The position numbers and the translations under genes are program-made. A stretch of DNA of 64,000 nucleotides from the NCBI GenBank assembly GCA_963700735.1, contig CAVOYR010000006.1:168109-232108 (forward strand), in the 5' to 3' direction. Origin of the DNA: Anderseniella sp963700735 (GTDB taxonomy: Bacteria > Pseudomonadota > Alphaproteobacteria > Rhizobiales > Aestuariivirgaceae). Shown piece by piece: positions 17,748 to 26,401 of this stretch. Each line of letters opens with the position of its first letter. Positions within the stretch are counted from its first letter, which is position 1. Under the pieces are notes generated by a model, which saw nothing but the letters and a program-made list of their open reading frames with translations, ran no database searches and was not told the DNA's origin.

Positions 17748-18554
17748 ATGACTCAAGATAGCCGAGATGGTGGCCGTGACGCGGACGGTGGCGGAGCCGA
17801 CGGCGACGATGAGCGCCGGTTTGCGGATGAGGAGTGGCAGGATGAAAAGCCCAATGCGCCGCTGTTCAACGCGCCGAAGGTGGTCATCTGGCTGGCGCTG
17901 GCTTTCCTCGCGATCCACCTCGTTGTGCAATTTTCACCTGATACGCTGGCCAACCAGATCATCATGGCACTGGCTTTCATTCCGGTACGATTTGTAGATG
18001 GTGGCAACGTCTTGCCTGGTGGCGACATCGCCAGGGTAACGTCGTTCGTCAGCTATGGGTTCCTGCACGGCGACTGGATGCACCTTGCGGTCAACTCGTT
18101 CTGGATGCTGGCTTTCGGTTCCGTGGCTGCGAGGCGGCTGGGGACTTGGCGGTTCCTGGCGTTCAGCGCCCTGGCGGCCGCCGTTGCGGCATTGTTTTCG
18201 CTGCTGGTGAACTGGCACGAGGACATGGTGCTGGTAGGTGCGTCAGGTGCCATTGCCGGCCAGATGGCAATTACCGTGCGGCTGATATTCGCCAATGGCG
18301 GCACCTTGCGCACGGCCATGCAGCGCGACATGAGCATGTCGCCGCCCGAGCCGTTGTGGCGGCTGTTCACCAACCGCTCTGCGGTGGTGTTCCTGATCAT
18401 CTGGATTAGCATGGATGTGCTGTTTGCCGGCAGCGGGTTGCTGACCGGCAACCGTATCGCCTGGGAGGCTCACCTTGGCGGCCTGATTACCGGTTTGCTG
18501 GCGTTTTCGTGGTTCGATCCGCTGAAGCCGGCAGCGGTTACACGGGCTGGTTGA
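17748..18554 (+). CDS. Rhomboid family intramembrane serine protease
   Basis: A 268-residue polytopic protein. After an acidic cytosolic N-terminus (1-43) come six or so membrane helices. The catalytic dyad is S166 in GASGA and H242 in AHLGG; N116 of HLAVNSFWML stabilises the oxyanion. The 40-residue loop after the Ser helix is longer than usual. The start at 17748 has AAAGG eight bases upstream. Divergent from the PAS_5 gene. The substrate is unknown. Confidence 0.92.
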   Translation: MTQDSRDGGRDADGGGADGDDERRFADEEWQDEKPNAPLFNAPKVVIWLALAFLAIHLVVQFSPDTLANQIIMALAFIPVRFVDGGNVLPGGDIARVTSFVSYGFLHGDWMHLAVNSFWMLAFGSVAARRLGTWRFLAFSALAAAVAALFSLLVNWHEDMVLVGASGAIAGQMAITVRLIFANGGTLRTAMQRDMSMSPPEPLWRLFTNRSAVVFLIIWISMDVLFAGSGLLTGNRIAWEAHLGGLITGLLAFSWFDPLKPAAVTRAG

Positions 18555-18633
18555 AACGTCTGGTTAACGGTTTCGTGCGACAACCGTTGCATCCGGAATT
18601 CTGCCAACTTCCTCACCGGCAACAGGGCCCCTC

Positions 18634-19602
18634 ATGGACGCTTCCAGCATCATCGAACAGTACGGTCGCGGCATCCCGGCGATCCTGCACAGTGCCATGA
18701 TCGTGGATGTTTGCGCGTACATGCGGTCCAGCCAGTCTCCCGCCGCGCTGGTGCTGAGTGACCGTGGCGATGTTCGCGGTATCCTGACCCAGCGTGAAAT
18801 CATCGGCGCGGCAGGCCGCATTGGATCATCGGTCATGCAGATGATGGCGGGCGAGTTGCTGCGCGAGCAGGCTGCCGTCTGCCAGATGGATACGCAGGTC
18901 ACCGAAATCCTTGAACTGCTGAGCGAGACCGGCGCCGAATGCGTACTGGTTTGCGACGGCACCACCATCAAGGGCTTCATCACCCAGAAGGACATCACCG
19001 AGCTGCTGGCCTCGGTCATGGGCGCCGGTAGTGCACCTGAGCCCGCACTCGAAGAGCCGGCGCAGGCTGTTCATGAACCAGCAGCTTCAGCGTTCAGCCA
19101 GCCGGACATGCTTCAGCCCGCACCAGCCTATCAGCCCCAAGCCGCGTTCGAGGCTGCACCAGCCATTCAGGCTATGCCGGCCCCGCCGGTGCCGGCAATG
19201 CCGTCTGCAATGATGGCGGCCTACCAGCCCGAAGTTTATCCGGCCGCGCCGCAGCCGGTGCAACACGCCATGCCGGCTGAAATGCCGAGTGTCGCGCAGA
19301 TGCTTGCCCGGCAGCCTGTTGCTGGGCCCGTCATGCCTCAACAGCCCGGGGTGCCAATGCCGTCCATGATGATGCCGCAGGTGCCGGATGTCCCGCCTGC
19401 CGCAGCGTTTGCATGGCCCCAACAACAGCCAGCACCGGCGTTCACCACGCCTCAACCGCAGACAGCGCCAACCTACGCCCAGCCGCAAGCCGTCGTTCCC
19501 CAGTTCACGCCGGCCCAGGCACCCCAGCCCGATCCTCAGGCGGCGCCTGCTGCTGCAACTGGTATGCCGTCCACGGCCGGGTGGGCGTCCTTCAGTTCAT
19601 AA
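18634..19602 (+). CDS. CBS-pair protein with long Pro/Ala/Gln/Met-rich tail
   Basis: A 322-residue protein. Residues about 8-62 and 70-130 form a CBS pair (GDVRGILTQREI in the first, GTTIKGFITQKDI in the second), a module that usually binds adenine nucleotides. From residue 131 to the end the chain is low-complexity, rich in Pro, Ala, Gln and Met, with no predicted fold and a final AGWASFSS. I know no standard family with this tail. It may tether the CBS sensor to a partner or surface. It is 80 bases after the rhomboid gene on the same strand. Confidence 0.82.
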   Translation: MDASSIIEQYGRGIPAILHSAMIVDVCAYMRSSQSPAALVLSDRGDVRGILTQREIIGAAGRIGSSVMQMMAGELLREQAAVCQMDTQVTEILELLSETGAECVLVCDGTTIKGFITQKDITELLASVMGAGSAPEPALEEPAQAVHEPAASAFSQPDMLQPAPAYQPQAAFEAAPAIQAMPAPPVPAMPSAMMAAYQPEVYPAAPQPVQHAMPAEMPSVAQMLARQPVAGPVMPQQPGVPMPSMMMPQVPDVPPAAAFAWPQQQPAPAFTTPQPQTAPTYAQPQAVVPQFTPAQAPQPDPQAAPAAATGMPSTAGWASFSS

Positions 19603-19612
19603 CTGCTGGAAA

Positions 19613-20065
19613 TCAGTCCTTGTGGCCTGAGCCGTAGACTTCGTCCGGGTCGATCAGACGGTCGCTGTCGATGGTTTTCAATGTGCCGTCGGAGCTCACT
19701 TCACGGTAGAAGCAGGTGGCACGGCCTGTGTGACACGCAGCGCCATCACCGGCTACCTCGACATCGATCACCACGACGTCCTGGTCGCAATCCGTGCGCA
19801 CGCGCACTACGGCCTGGGTCTGGCCGGAGGTTTCGCCCTTCTTCCAGAGCTTGCCGCGCGAGCGCGAATAGTAATGCGCCAAGCGGGTGTCCAGCGTCAG
19901 CGCCAGCGCTTCGGCGTTCATCCAGGCAAACATCAACGGTGCCTGGGTTTTGGCATCCAGCGCAATGGCGGGTATCAGGCCGTTATCGTCGAAGCGCGGC
20001 GCAAACACGCTGCCTTCCTCAAGGTCGGCGACACTTGAGGCAGTCGCGAATTGCGGAGACGTCAC
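19613..20065 (-). CDS. hisI: Phosphoribosyl-AMP cyclohydrolase
   Basis: Third step of histidine synthesis, opening the adenine ring of phosphoribosyl-AMP. The 150-residue protein has the metal and catalytic motifs SGQTQAVVRVRTDCDQD and AACHTGRATCFYR with the conserved Cys residues. No ATG lies early enough, so the GTG at 20063-20065 is taken as start, 13 bases after the folE stop. The longer open frame upstream overlaps folE and is not used. Confidence 0.93.
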   Translation of the reverse strand: MTSPQFATASSVADLEEGSVFAPRFDDNGLIPAIALDAKTQAPLMFAWMNAEALALTLDTRLAHYYSRSRGKLWKKGETSGQTQAVVRVRTDCDQDVVVIDVEVAGDGAACHTGRATCFYREVSSDGTLKTIDSDRLIDPDEVYGSGHKD

Positions 20066-20078
20066 GGCCTGTGCCCGG

Positions 20079-20720
20079 TCAGCGTGCGCGCTGCATGCGC
20101 ACAAGCTCCATGAACCGCGCCTGCAAGGCGGGCTGTGCCTTGAACTCGCCAGCAAAGCGGGTGGTCACCGTCGATGCATCGCGCTTCTGCACGCCACGCA
20201 TGGTCATGCACTGGTGTTCCGCCTCGATCAATACCGCAACACCGCGCGTTTCCAGCAGGTGATCGATCGCATGGGCGATCTGGGCGGTCATGTTCTCCTG
20301 GGTCTGCAAACGGCGGCTGAACACTTCTACCACGCGCGCCAGCTTGGACAGGCCGACAACGCCGTCCGTTGGCAAGTAGGCGATGTGGGCATGGCCGAAG
20401 AACGGAACCATGTGGTGTTCGCAGTGCGAGAAGAACTCGATATTGCGCACCAGCACCATGTCGTCATAGCCGCCAACCTCCTCGAAGGTGCGCTGCAAGA
20501 TGTCATCAGCCGACGTCTTGTAGCCGGCAAACAGCTCGCCATAGGCCTTCAGCACGCGCTTTGGCGTATCAGCCAGGCCTTCACGCGCAGGGTCGTCACC
20601 GGCCCATGCAATCAGGGTACGGACGGCCTCAAGCGCTTGTTCTTCGGAAGGTTTCTCGACCTGGGGGCCTGGGCCAATGTTTGGCTCGGAAGGCTTAAGT
20701 CGCTTTACGACAGCATCCAT
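20079..20720 (-). CDS. folE: GTP cyclohydrolase I
   Basis: Converts GTP to dihydroneopterin triphosphate, the entry to folate. 213 residues with the zinc and catalytic features of type I: FFSHCEHHMVPFFG, then HQCMTMRGVQK. The ATG at 20718-20720 has GAGG five bases upstream and gives the usual MDAVV-type start; a start 21 codons upstream (20783) has a weaker site. Co-directional with hisI and divergent from the NifU-like gene, an arrangement frequent in Hyphomicrobiales. Confidence 0.95.
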   Translation of the reverse strand: MDAVVKRLKPSEPNIGPGPQVEKPSEEQALEAVRTLIAWAGDDPAREGLADTPKRVLKAYGELFAGYKTSADDILQRTFEEVGGYDDMVLVRNIEFFSHCEHHMVPFFGHAHIAYLPTDGVVGLSKLARVVEVFSRRLQTQENMTAQIAHAIDHLLETRGVAVLIEAEHQCMTMRGVQKRDASTVTTRFAGEFKAQPALQARFMELVRMQRAR

Positions 20721-20991
20721 TTTTACCTCGGTCGATATGGTGGCCAGTTCCAGTTTGGGTTCGGCCGGACATGAACTGTTCATTTGTGATTGGTCCCTCT
20801 GAAAAAGCCAGGACAACCCTTCATGACGACATAGAGAACCGGTCATAGCACCTGATACGCCGGGGTGCAAAAAGACATATTGTCAGCCTGCCGGAAAAAC
20901 TGGTTCGCCATCGTCAAGGATCTGTCTGGATATTTACATGGTGGGAAGCCTCTGGCATTGCAATGCGGGATTATCCATATTGATCCACGAC

Positions 20992-21453
20992 ATGTTGAAC
21001 GACATCTACAACAAGAAGATTCTCGGCTTCGCCGCAGATATCCCGCTTTTGGGCCGCCTGGACGCGCCTGATGGCACTGCCGTGGCACATTCCAAGTTGT
21101 GCGGCTCCAAGGTTACGGTCGACCTCAAGCTCGATAACGGTATTGTGACCGACTTCGCGCATGACGTTAAGGCGTGCGCACTGGGGCAAGCGTCTTCGTC
21201 CATCATGGCGCATCACATTGTGGGTGCAAGCACGGCAGAACTGCGCGAGCTGCGCGACCAGATGCATGCCATGCTGAAGCAGGACGGGCCTGCGCCGTCC
21301 GGCCGCTGGGCTGACCTGGAAGCACTGACACCTGTGCGCGACTTCAAGGCGCGGCATGCCTCGACGCTGCTGACGTTCGATGCGGTGGTCAAGGCTCTCG
21401 ACATGGCCGAGGGTGCCCCGGCCGGGAACGATACCTCGGTTGCCTCAGTCTGA
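20992..21453 (+). CDS. NifU-like iron-sulfur cluster assembly scaffold protein
   Basis: A 153-residue protein of the IscU/NifU N-terminal fold. Conserved Cys residues are in AHSKLCGSKVTV and in VKACALGQASS, the second being the core scaffold motif. The C-terminal 40 residues are longer than in IscU. It may carry Fe-S clusters or sulfur. The start at 20992 follows the family; no strong ribosome binding site is seen. Its 3' end overlaps the convergent betC by nine bases. Confidence 0.85.
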   Translation: MLNDIYNKKILGFAADIPLLGRLDAPDGTAVAHSKLCGSKVTVDLKLDNGIVTDFAHDVKACALGQASSSIMAHHIVGASTAELRELRDQMHAMLKQDGPAPSGRWADLEALTPVRDFKARHASTLLTFDAVVKALDMAEGAPAGNDTSVASV

Positions 21454-22989
21454 TTTCTTCTCCGGCATGGATGGGCTCGGGTAACGGGACGTCTTTTCCA
21501 GCACGTTCAGATCCTTGTGGTTGCGCATGTACTGCTCCGAGGCATCGCGCAGCGGCTGGTAGTCCCACGGGTACCATTTGCCTTCACGCAGCGCGTGCCA
21601 GACGGTAAGGCGCACGAGCTGGCTTTCGCGAATTTCGGCCTCCAGCCGGTCTGCATCCCAGCGCTTTGCGGCGAGTGCCTTCAGCCCTTGCAGCGTATCG
21701 GCATGGGCAGCCGAGCCGGCAAGATTGTTCACCTCGCTAGGGTCGTCCACCAGGTTGAACAACTGGTCAGGGTCGGTCTTGCAGATGATCAGCTTCCAGT
21801 CGCCCTGGCGCACCATGAATACCGGTGCAATGCAGCCTTCGCAGGTCAGTTCGCCATAGATCGGCGCGTCGAGGTCTTCGGCGGCACCGTCCAGCAGTGG
21901 CAGCAGCGACCGGCCATCGAGCGTTGCGGCGTGGCCTTCGTGGCCAGCAATTGCCGACAGCGTTGGCAGGATGTCGAGCAGGGAGGCGGGTTGCGTTACC
22001 CGGCGCGGCTTGAAGCGGCTGGGGTAGTGGACGATCAGCGGCACGCGAGCCGAGTGCTCGAGGAAGCTCATCTTGTACCAAAGGCCGCGTTCGCCCATGA
22101 AGTCGCCGTGGTCCGAGGTGAACACGACCACCGTGTCATCGGCCAGGCCGCAATCGTCCAGCGTTTCCAGCAGGCGCCCGACATGGTCGTCGAGGTAGGT
22201 GATGTTGGCATAGTAGGCGCGGCGCGCATTCAGCGTGTCCTGGGCCGTGATGTCGTAGTCGTCCATCGCCGAGACCTTCCACAGCCGCTGCGAGTGCGGG
22301 TCGAGGTTATCGTAGCCGGGGCAGGGCGTTGCCGGTCCGTCGATCTCATCGGCCTTGTACTGGTTCCAGTACTTGGCACGCGCGGCATAGGGGTCGTGCG
22401 GGTGGGTAAACGAGGCAACCAGACAGAACGGACGCTGGTCAGGGTTGCGCGCATAGTCATAGATGCGGCGCACGGCCTGGAAGCCCACTTCGTCGTCGTA
22501 TTCGAGCTGGTTGGTTTGCTCGGCGATGCCGGCCTGCTTGACCGACAGCAGGTTGTGATACCACCAGTCGACGCGCTCCTGCGGCTTGCGCCAGTCGGGA
22601 GTCCAGCCGAAGTCGGCCGGGTAGATGTCGGTGGTCAGGCGCTCCTCGAAGCCGTGCAACTGGTCGGGGCCGACGAAGTGCATCTTGCCGGACAGGCAGG
22701 TACGGTAGCCCTCAAGGCGCAGGTAGTGTGCAAAGCTCGGCGTCATCGAGGCAAACTCTGCGGCGTTGTCATACACGCGGTTGCGCGATGGCAACTGGCC
22801 CGACATCATGGCCGCGCGCGCCGGTGCGCAAAGCGGGCTCGGCGAATAGAAATTCTCGAACACCACGCCTTCTGCGGCGAGCTTGTCGATGTTGGGTGTC
22901 TTGACCAACTTGTGCCCGTAGGTGGCCAGGAACGGTGCTGCCAGCTGGTCGACCATGATGAAAAGGATGTTGGGCTTGTCTTGCGCCAT
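21445..22989 (-). CDS. betC: Choline-sulfatase
   Basis: Hydrolyses choline-O-sulfate to choline and sulfate in the cytosol. The 514-residue sulfatase has the formylglycine motif CAPAR with C54, metal ligands D14 and Q15 near the start, and the later HPHDPY and SDHGDFMGERGLW motifs. The C-terminal region (WYPWDYQP) is typical of BetC rather than generic arylsulfatases. The bet dehydrogenase genes and betI are not in the window, so here it may supply sulfate or feed choline to genes elsewhere. Confidence 0.93.
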   Translation of the reverse strand: MAQDKPNILFIMVDQLAAPFLATYGHKLVKTPNIDKLAAEGVVFENFYSPSPLCAPARAAMMSGQLPSRNRVYDNAAEFASMTPSFAHYLRLEGYRTCLSGKMHFVGPDQLHGFEERLTTDIYPADFGWTPDWRKPQERVDWWYHNLLSVKQAGIAEQTNQLEYDDEVGFQAVRRIYDYARNPDQRPFCLVASFTHPHDPYAARAKYWNQYKADEIDGPATPCPGYDNLDPHSQRLWKVSAMDDYDITAQDTLNARRAYYANITYLDDHVGRLLETLDDCGLADDTVVVFTSDHGDFMGERGLWYKMSFLEHSARVPLIVHYPSRFKPRRVTQPASLLDILPTLSAIAGHEGHAATLDGRSLLPLLDGAAEDLDAPIYGELTCEGCIAPVFMVRQGDWKLIICKTDPDQLFNLVDDPSEVNNLAGSAAHADTLQGLKALAAKRWDADRLEAEIRESQLVRLTVWHALREGKWYPWDYQPLRDASEQYMRNHKDLNVLEKTSRYPSPSMPEKKSD

Positions 22990-23050
22990 GGGGTATCAGC
23001 CTGCCTGCTGGATGGTTGGTGCAGACGGATGTCTGCGCGAGGAGTGAAGT

Positions 23051-23356
23051 GTGCAAATGAAACCGCGCCGCGGCATTGTTGCAAGCGTCATGATGGTGCT
23101 TGTTCGCGCCTATCAACTGACGTTTTCAGCGTTCGTGGGCCGCACCTGCCGGCACCTGCCGACGTGCTCCAGCTATACCATGGAGGCGATTGACCGGCAC
23201 GGTGCCTGGGCGGGATTCTGGCTTGGCGTGTTCAGGATTGGCCGCTGCAATCCGTGGGGGACAAGCGGCTATGACCCGGTGCCGGATGACGTGCCGGCGG
23301 CGGGCTGGCGCGTATGGCAGTACAGGCGGGTGCGAGGCGCACCGGACGCAAAATGA
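23051..23356 (+). CDS. yidD: Membrane protein insertion efficiency factor YidD
   Basis: A 101-residue membrane-associated protein helping YidC insert membrane proteins. The family core is present: YQLTFSAFVGRTCRHLPTCSSY, and GVFRIGRCNPWGTSGYDPVP with the three conserved Cys. The GTG at 23051 has GGAG six bases upstream and is preferred to the ATG at 23057. Upstream of thrS, as often in Hyphomicrobiales, with a barrel gene between them. Confidence 0.95.
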   Translation: MQMKPRRGIVASVMMVLVRAYQLTFSAFVGRTCRHLPTCSSYTMEAIDRHGAWAGFWLGVFRIGRCNPWGTSGYDPVPDDVPAAGWRVWQYRRVRGAPDAK

Positions 23357-23387
23357 CCGGCCTTCCTTGCAGGGGGAAGACCGGTCA
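23354..23387. terminator. Bidirectional terminator between yidD and the barrel gene
   Basis: TGACCGG (23354-23360) pairs with CCGGTCA (23381-23387), with an inner CTTCC/GGAAG pairing. It starts at the yidD stop codon. On the minus strand it is followed by TTTT, so it also serves the barrel gene ending at 23427. Confidence 0.75.
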
Positions 23388-23426
23388 GACCCAACTCACT
23401 GACTGCTTGCAGAAATCAGCGAGACA

Positions 23427-24194
23427 TTACCACTTGGTAGCGGACGCGGTGGTGTAGCCGCCACCGAAGTTGAAGTTGTAGCTGGCACCGATGCGGAATG
23501 CGTGGAAGTCATCGACGTTCATGTCGACGATACAAGTCGGGGCACAGGCAGCGACCGTCAGGTCATAGCTCTGGTCGTCGAACTGACCGTACAGATATTC
23601 AGCCTTGATGTGGAAGTTGCTGGTGACGGCCGTTTCCATGCCGCCGCCGACAAGCCAGCCGAACAGGGTTTCATCAGTCGAGCTGAACTCTGCGCCTGGA
23701 CCCACCAGACCGTCGAAGGTGGTTCCCATCCAGCCCACGCCACCGGTTGCGAACAGCATGGTGTTGTCGGTGGCCAGCCAGCCGAGGCGGGCACGGACCG
23801 TGGTCAGGTCGTTCAGGTAGTAGTTGGTGTCTTCAGGGGCCGGGGCAAAGAACAGGTGACCGTCGAAGCTCGCCGAGTAGTCGGCTTCAAGGCCAACCAC
23901 GAACGATGAGCCAAGCTGGTAGTTGTAACCACCATAGACGCCGCCCATGCCGGTGCAGCCTGCCATGTTCGGATCGGCGCCAACGGGAGGAAGGTAGTTG
24001 GCTTCGAGGCAACCGACGCCAAGCTGGGCACCGACATAGAGGCCGGACCAGTCCGTGACTGATGCGCGAAGTTCAGGCATCGGCGGCGGCGGCGGCGGAA
24101 GATCGAGGTCGGCGGCGAAGGCTGGAACTGCGGTGAGCGACAGAAGTACCGCCGATGCAGCCGCCAGAGAAACACGCTTGGTGAGGGATGTCAT
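23427..24194 (-). CDS. Outer-membrane beta-barrel protein (Omp25/RopB-like)
   Basis: A 255-residue exported protein. The signal peptide runs to AVPAFA (about residue 27), followed by a Pro-rich linker and then alternating strands such as WSGLYVGAQLGVG, FVVGLEADYSAS, LTTVRARLGWLA and FHAFRIGASYNFNF. This is the eight-stranded barrel of Omp25/Omp31 and RopB porins of Hyphomicrobiales. Two Cys pairs could form disulfides. AAGGAA lies about six bases before the ATG. It ends in TKW rather than the usual terminal Phe. Confidence 0.88.
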   Translation of the reverse strand: MTSLTKRVSLAAASAVLLSLTAVPAFAADLDLPPPPPPMPELRASVTDWSGLYVGAQLGVGCLEANYLPPVGADPNMAGCTGMGGVYGGYNYQLGSSFVVGLEADYSASFDGHLFFAPAPEDTNYYLNDLTTVRARLGWLATDNTMLFATGGVGWMGTTFDGLVGPGAEFSSTDETLFGWLVGGGMETAVTSNFHIKAEYLYGQFDDQSYDLTVAACAPTCIVDMNVDDFHAFRIGASYNFNFGGGYTTASATKW

Positions 24195-24447
24195 CGTGGT
24201 TTCCTTGAGGTCGGTTATGGTTAACGCTGAACGGACCATAGCCGCGGCATGGTTAATCTTTGGTTTCCGGGTTTCAGAAAATCCGAGAGGCTATCTGGGC
24301 GAACGGTCCAGGCTGAGCTGCGGTGCTTGACGAAGCAGCCTGCATTGCGCATTTAACGATGCGTGCGCGGCCATTTTCGCAGCGGCCGCTTTCATCAAAA
24401 CCGCTTACCTGCGTTCGTAGGCAGAGAGTGAGCAAGAGGTGACACAG

Positions 24448-26401
24448 ATGATCTCCCTTACATTCCCCGATGGTTCAGTGCGCGAGTATGAAGCCGGCAC
24501 GACCGGTTCCGACGTTGCAGGCTCGATTGCCAAGTCGCTGCAGAAGAAGGCCGTGGCCGTGATGCTGGACGGCCAGCTGGCTGACCTGGCAGACCCGATC
24601 AAGGCTGACGCGCGGTTCCGCATCATCACGCGGGACGACGCCGAAGCGCTGGAACTGATCCGCCATGATGCGGCGCACGTGATGGCCGAGGCCGTGCAGG
24701 AGTTGTGGCCCGGCACACAGGTCACCATCGGTCCGGTGATCGAGAACGGCTTTTTCTACGACTTCAAGCGCAACGAGCCGTTCACCACCGAGGACCTGCC
24801 GGTCATCGAGAAGAAGATGCGCGAGATCATCCAGCGCAATCAGCCGTTCAGCAAGGAAGTCTGGGCGCGCGACAAGGCAAAGCAGGTGTTTCGCGACAAG
24901 GGCGAGGCCTACAAGGTCGAGCTGATAGACGCCATTCCGGACGAGCAGGACCTCAAGATCTATTATCAGGGCGACTGGTTCGACCTGTGCCGGGGGCCGC
25001 ACATGGCATCAACCGGCCAGATCGGCACGGCCTTCAAGCTGATGAAGGTGGCCGGCGCCTACTGGCGTGGCGACTCCAACAACGAGATGCTGACCCGCAT
25101 CTACGGCACTGCATGGGCGCAGCCAGGCAGACCTCGAAGGTTATCTCCACATGCTGGAGGAAGCCGAGAAGCGCGACCACCGCAAGCTGGGCCGCGAGAT
25201 GGACCTGTTCCATTTCCAGGAGGAAGGCCCGGGCGTGGTGTTCTGGCACTCCAAGGGCTGGCGGATGTTCCAGTCGCTGGTCAACTACATGCGCCGGCGG
25301 CTTGAAGGCACCTACGAAGAGGTCAACGCCCCGCAAATCCTCGACAAGGCGCTGTGGGAAACCTCGGGTCACTGGGGCTGGTACAAGGAGAACATGTTCG
25401 TCACCGAGACCGAGGACAATCGTGTCTTTGCCATCAAGCCGATGAACTGTCCGGGCCACGTGCAGATCTTCAAGCACGGGCTGAAGTCCTATCGCGAACT
25501 GCCCGTGCGGCTTGCCGAGTTTGGCAACGTGCACCGCTACGAACCGTCTGGCGCGCTGCACGGGCTGATGCGGGTGCGCGGGTTTACCCAGGACGATGCG
25601 CACATATTCTGCACAGAGGAGCAATTGCGCAGCGAGTGCATGCGGATCAACGACCTGATCTTGTCCACCTATGCAGATTTCGGCTTTGACGAGATCACGG
25701 TGAAGCTGTCCACCCGGCCGGAAAAGCGCGTCGGCACCGACGAGGACTGGGACCTGGCCGAGCAGATCATGTCGGAGGTGCTGGCGGAGATCGCCACGCA
25801 GTCCGGCGGCAAGATCAAGACGGCCATCAACCCCGGCGAGGGCGCGTTCTACGGGCCGAAGTTCGAGTATGTGTTGCGTGACGCCATCGGCCGTGACTGG
25901 CAGTGCGGCACCACGCAGGTGGACTTCGCCCTGCCGGAGCGGTTCGGCGCGTTCTACATCGACAAGGACTCGGAAAAGAAGCGGCCGGTCATGGTGCACC
26001 GGGCGATCTGCGGTTCAATGGAACGGTTCCTCGGCATTCTCATCGAGAACTATGCCGGCCACATGCCGTTGTGGTTTGCCCCGGTGCAGGTGGTGGTGGC
26101 GACCATCACGTCGGACGCTGACGACTATGCCAGCAAGGTGGCGGCGACGCTGCGCAAGGCGGGCCTGCATGTCGAGACCGATCTTCGCAACGAGAAGATC
26201 AACTACAAGGTGCGCGAACACTCGCTGGCCAAGGTGCCGGTGATCCTGGTGTGCGGCAAGCGCGAGGCGGAAGAAAACTCCGTCAACGTGCGCCGCCTGG
26301 GTTCGCAGGCGCAGACCTCGATGTCGCTGGACGAGGTAAAGGCTGCACTGGTGGACGAGGCGACTCCGCCCGACGTGCGCCGCGCGCTGGCAAAAGGCTG
26401 A
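24448..26401 (+). pseudogene. thrS: Threonyl-tRNA synthetase, frame broken by one extra base
   Basis: Charges tRNA-Thr, an essential step. The N-terminal TGS domain (SLTFPDGSVREY), the editing domain with HDAAHVMAEAV, and the class II core (MNCPGHVQIFKHGLKSYRELP, then TQVDFALPERFG and HRAICGSMERF) are all present, with the anticodon-binding domain at the end. The frame changes at 25121-25126, after IYGTAWA; dropping one base restores QQADLEGYLHMLEEAEKRD. Length is about 650 residues, normal. An essential gene with a single break and no other copy here points to a sequencing error. ATG 24448 has AGAGG upstream. Confidence 0.93.

Noticed and set aside
21517..23193. 558-codon open frame on the plus strand
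   Set aside because: Antisense to betC, whose motifs are complete; Val/Arg-rich shadow composition.
24195..24447. T-box or other leader element of thrS
   Set aside because: No T-box motif or threonine-rich leader peptide was recognised; alphaproteobacteria seldom use T-boxes.
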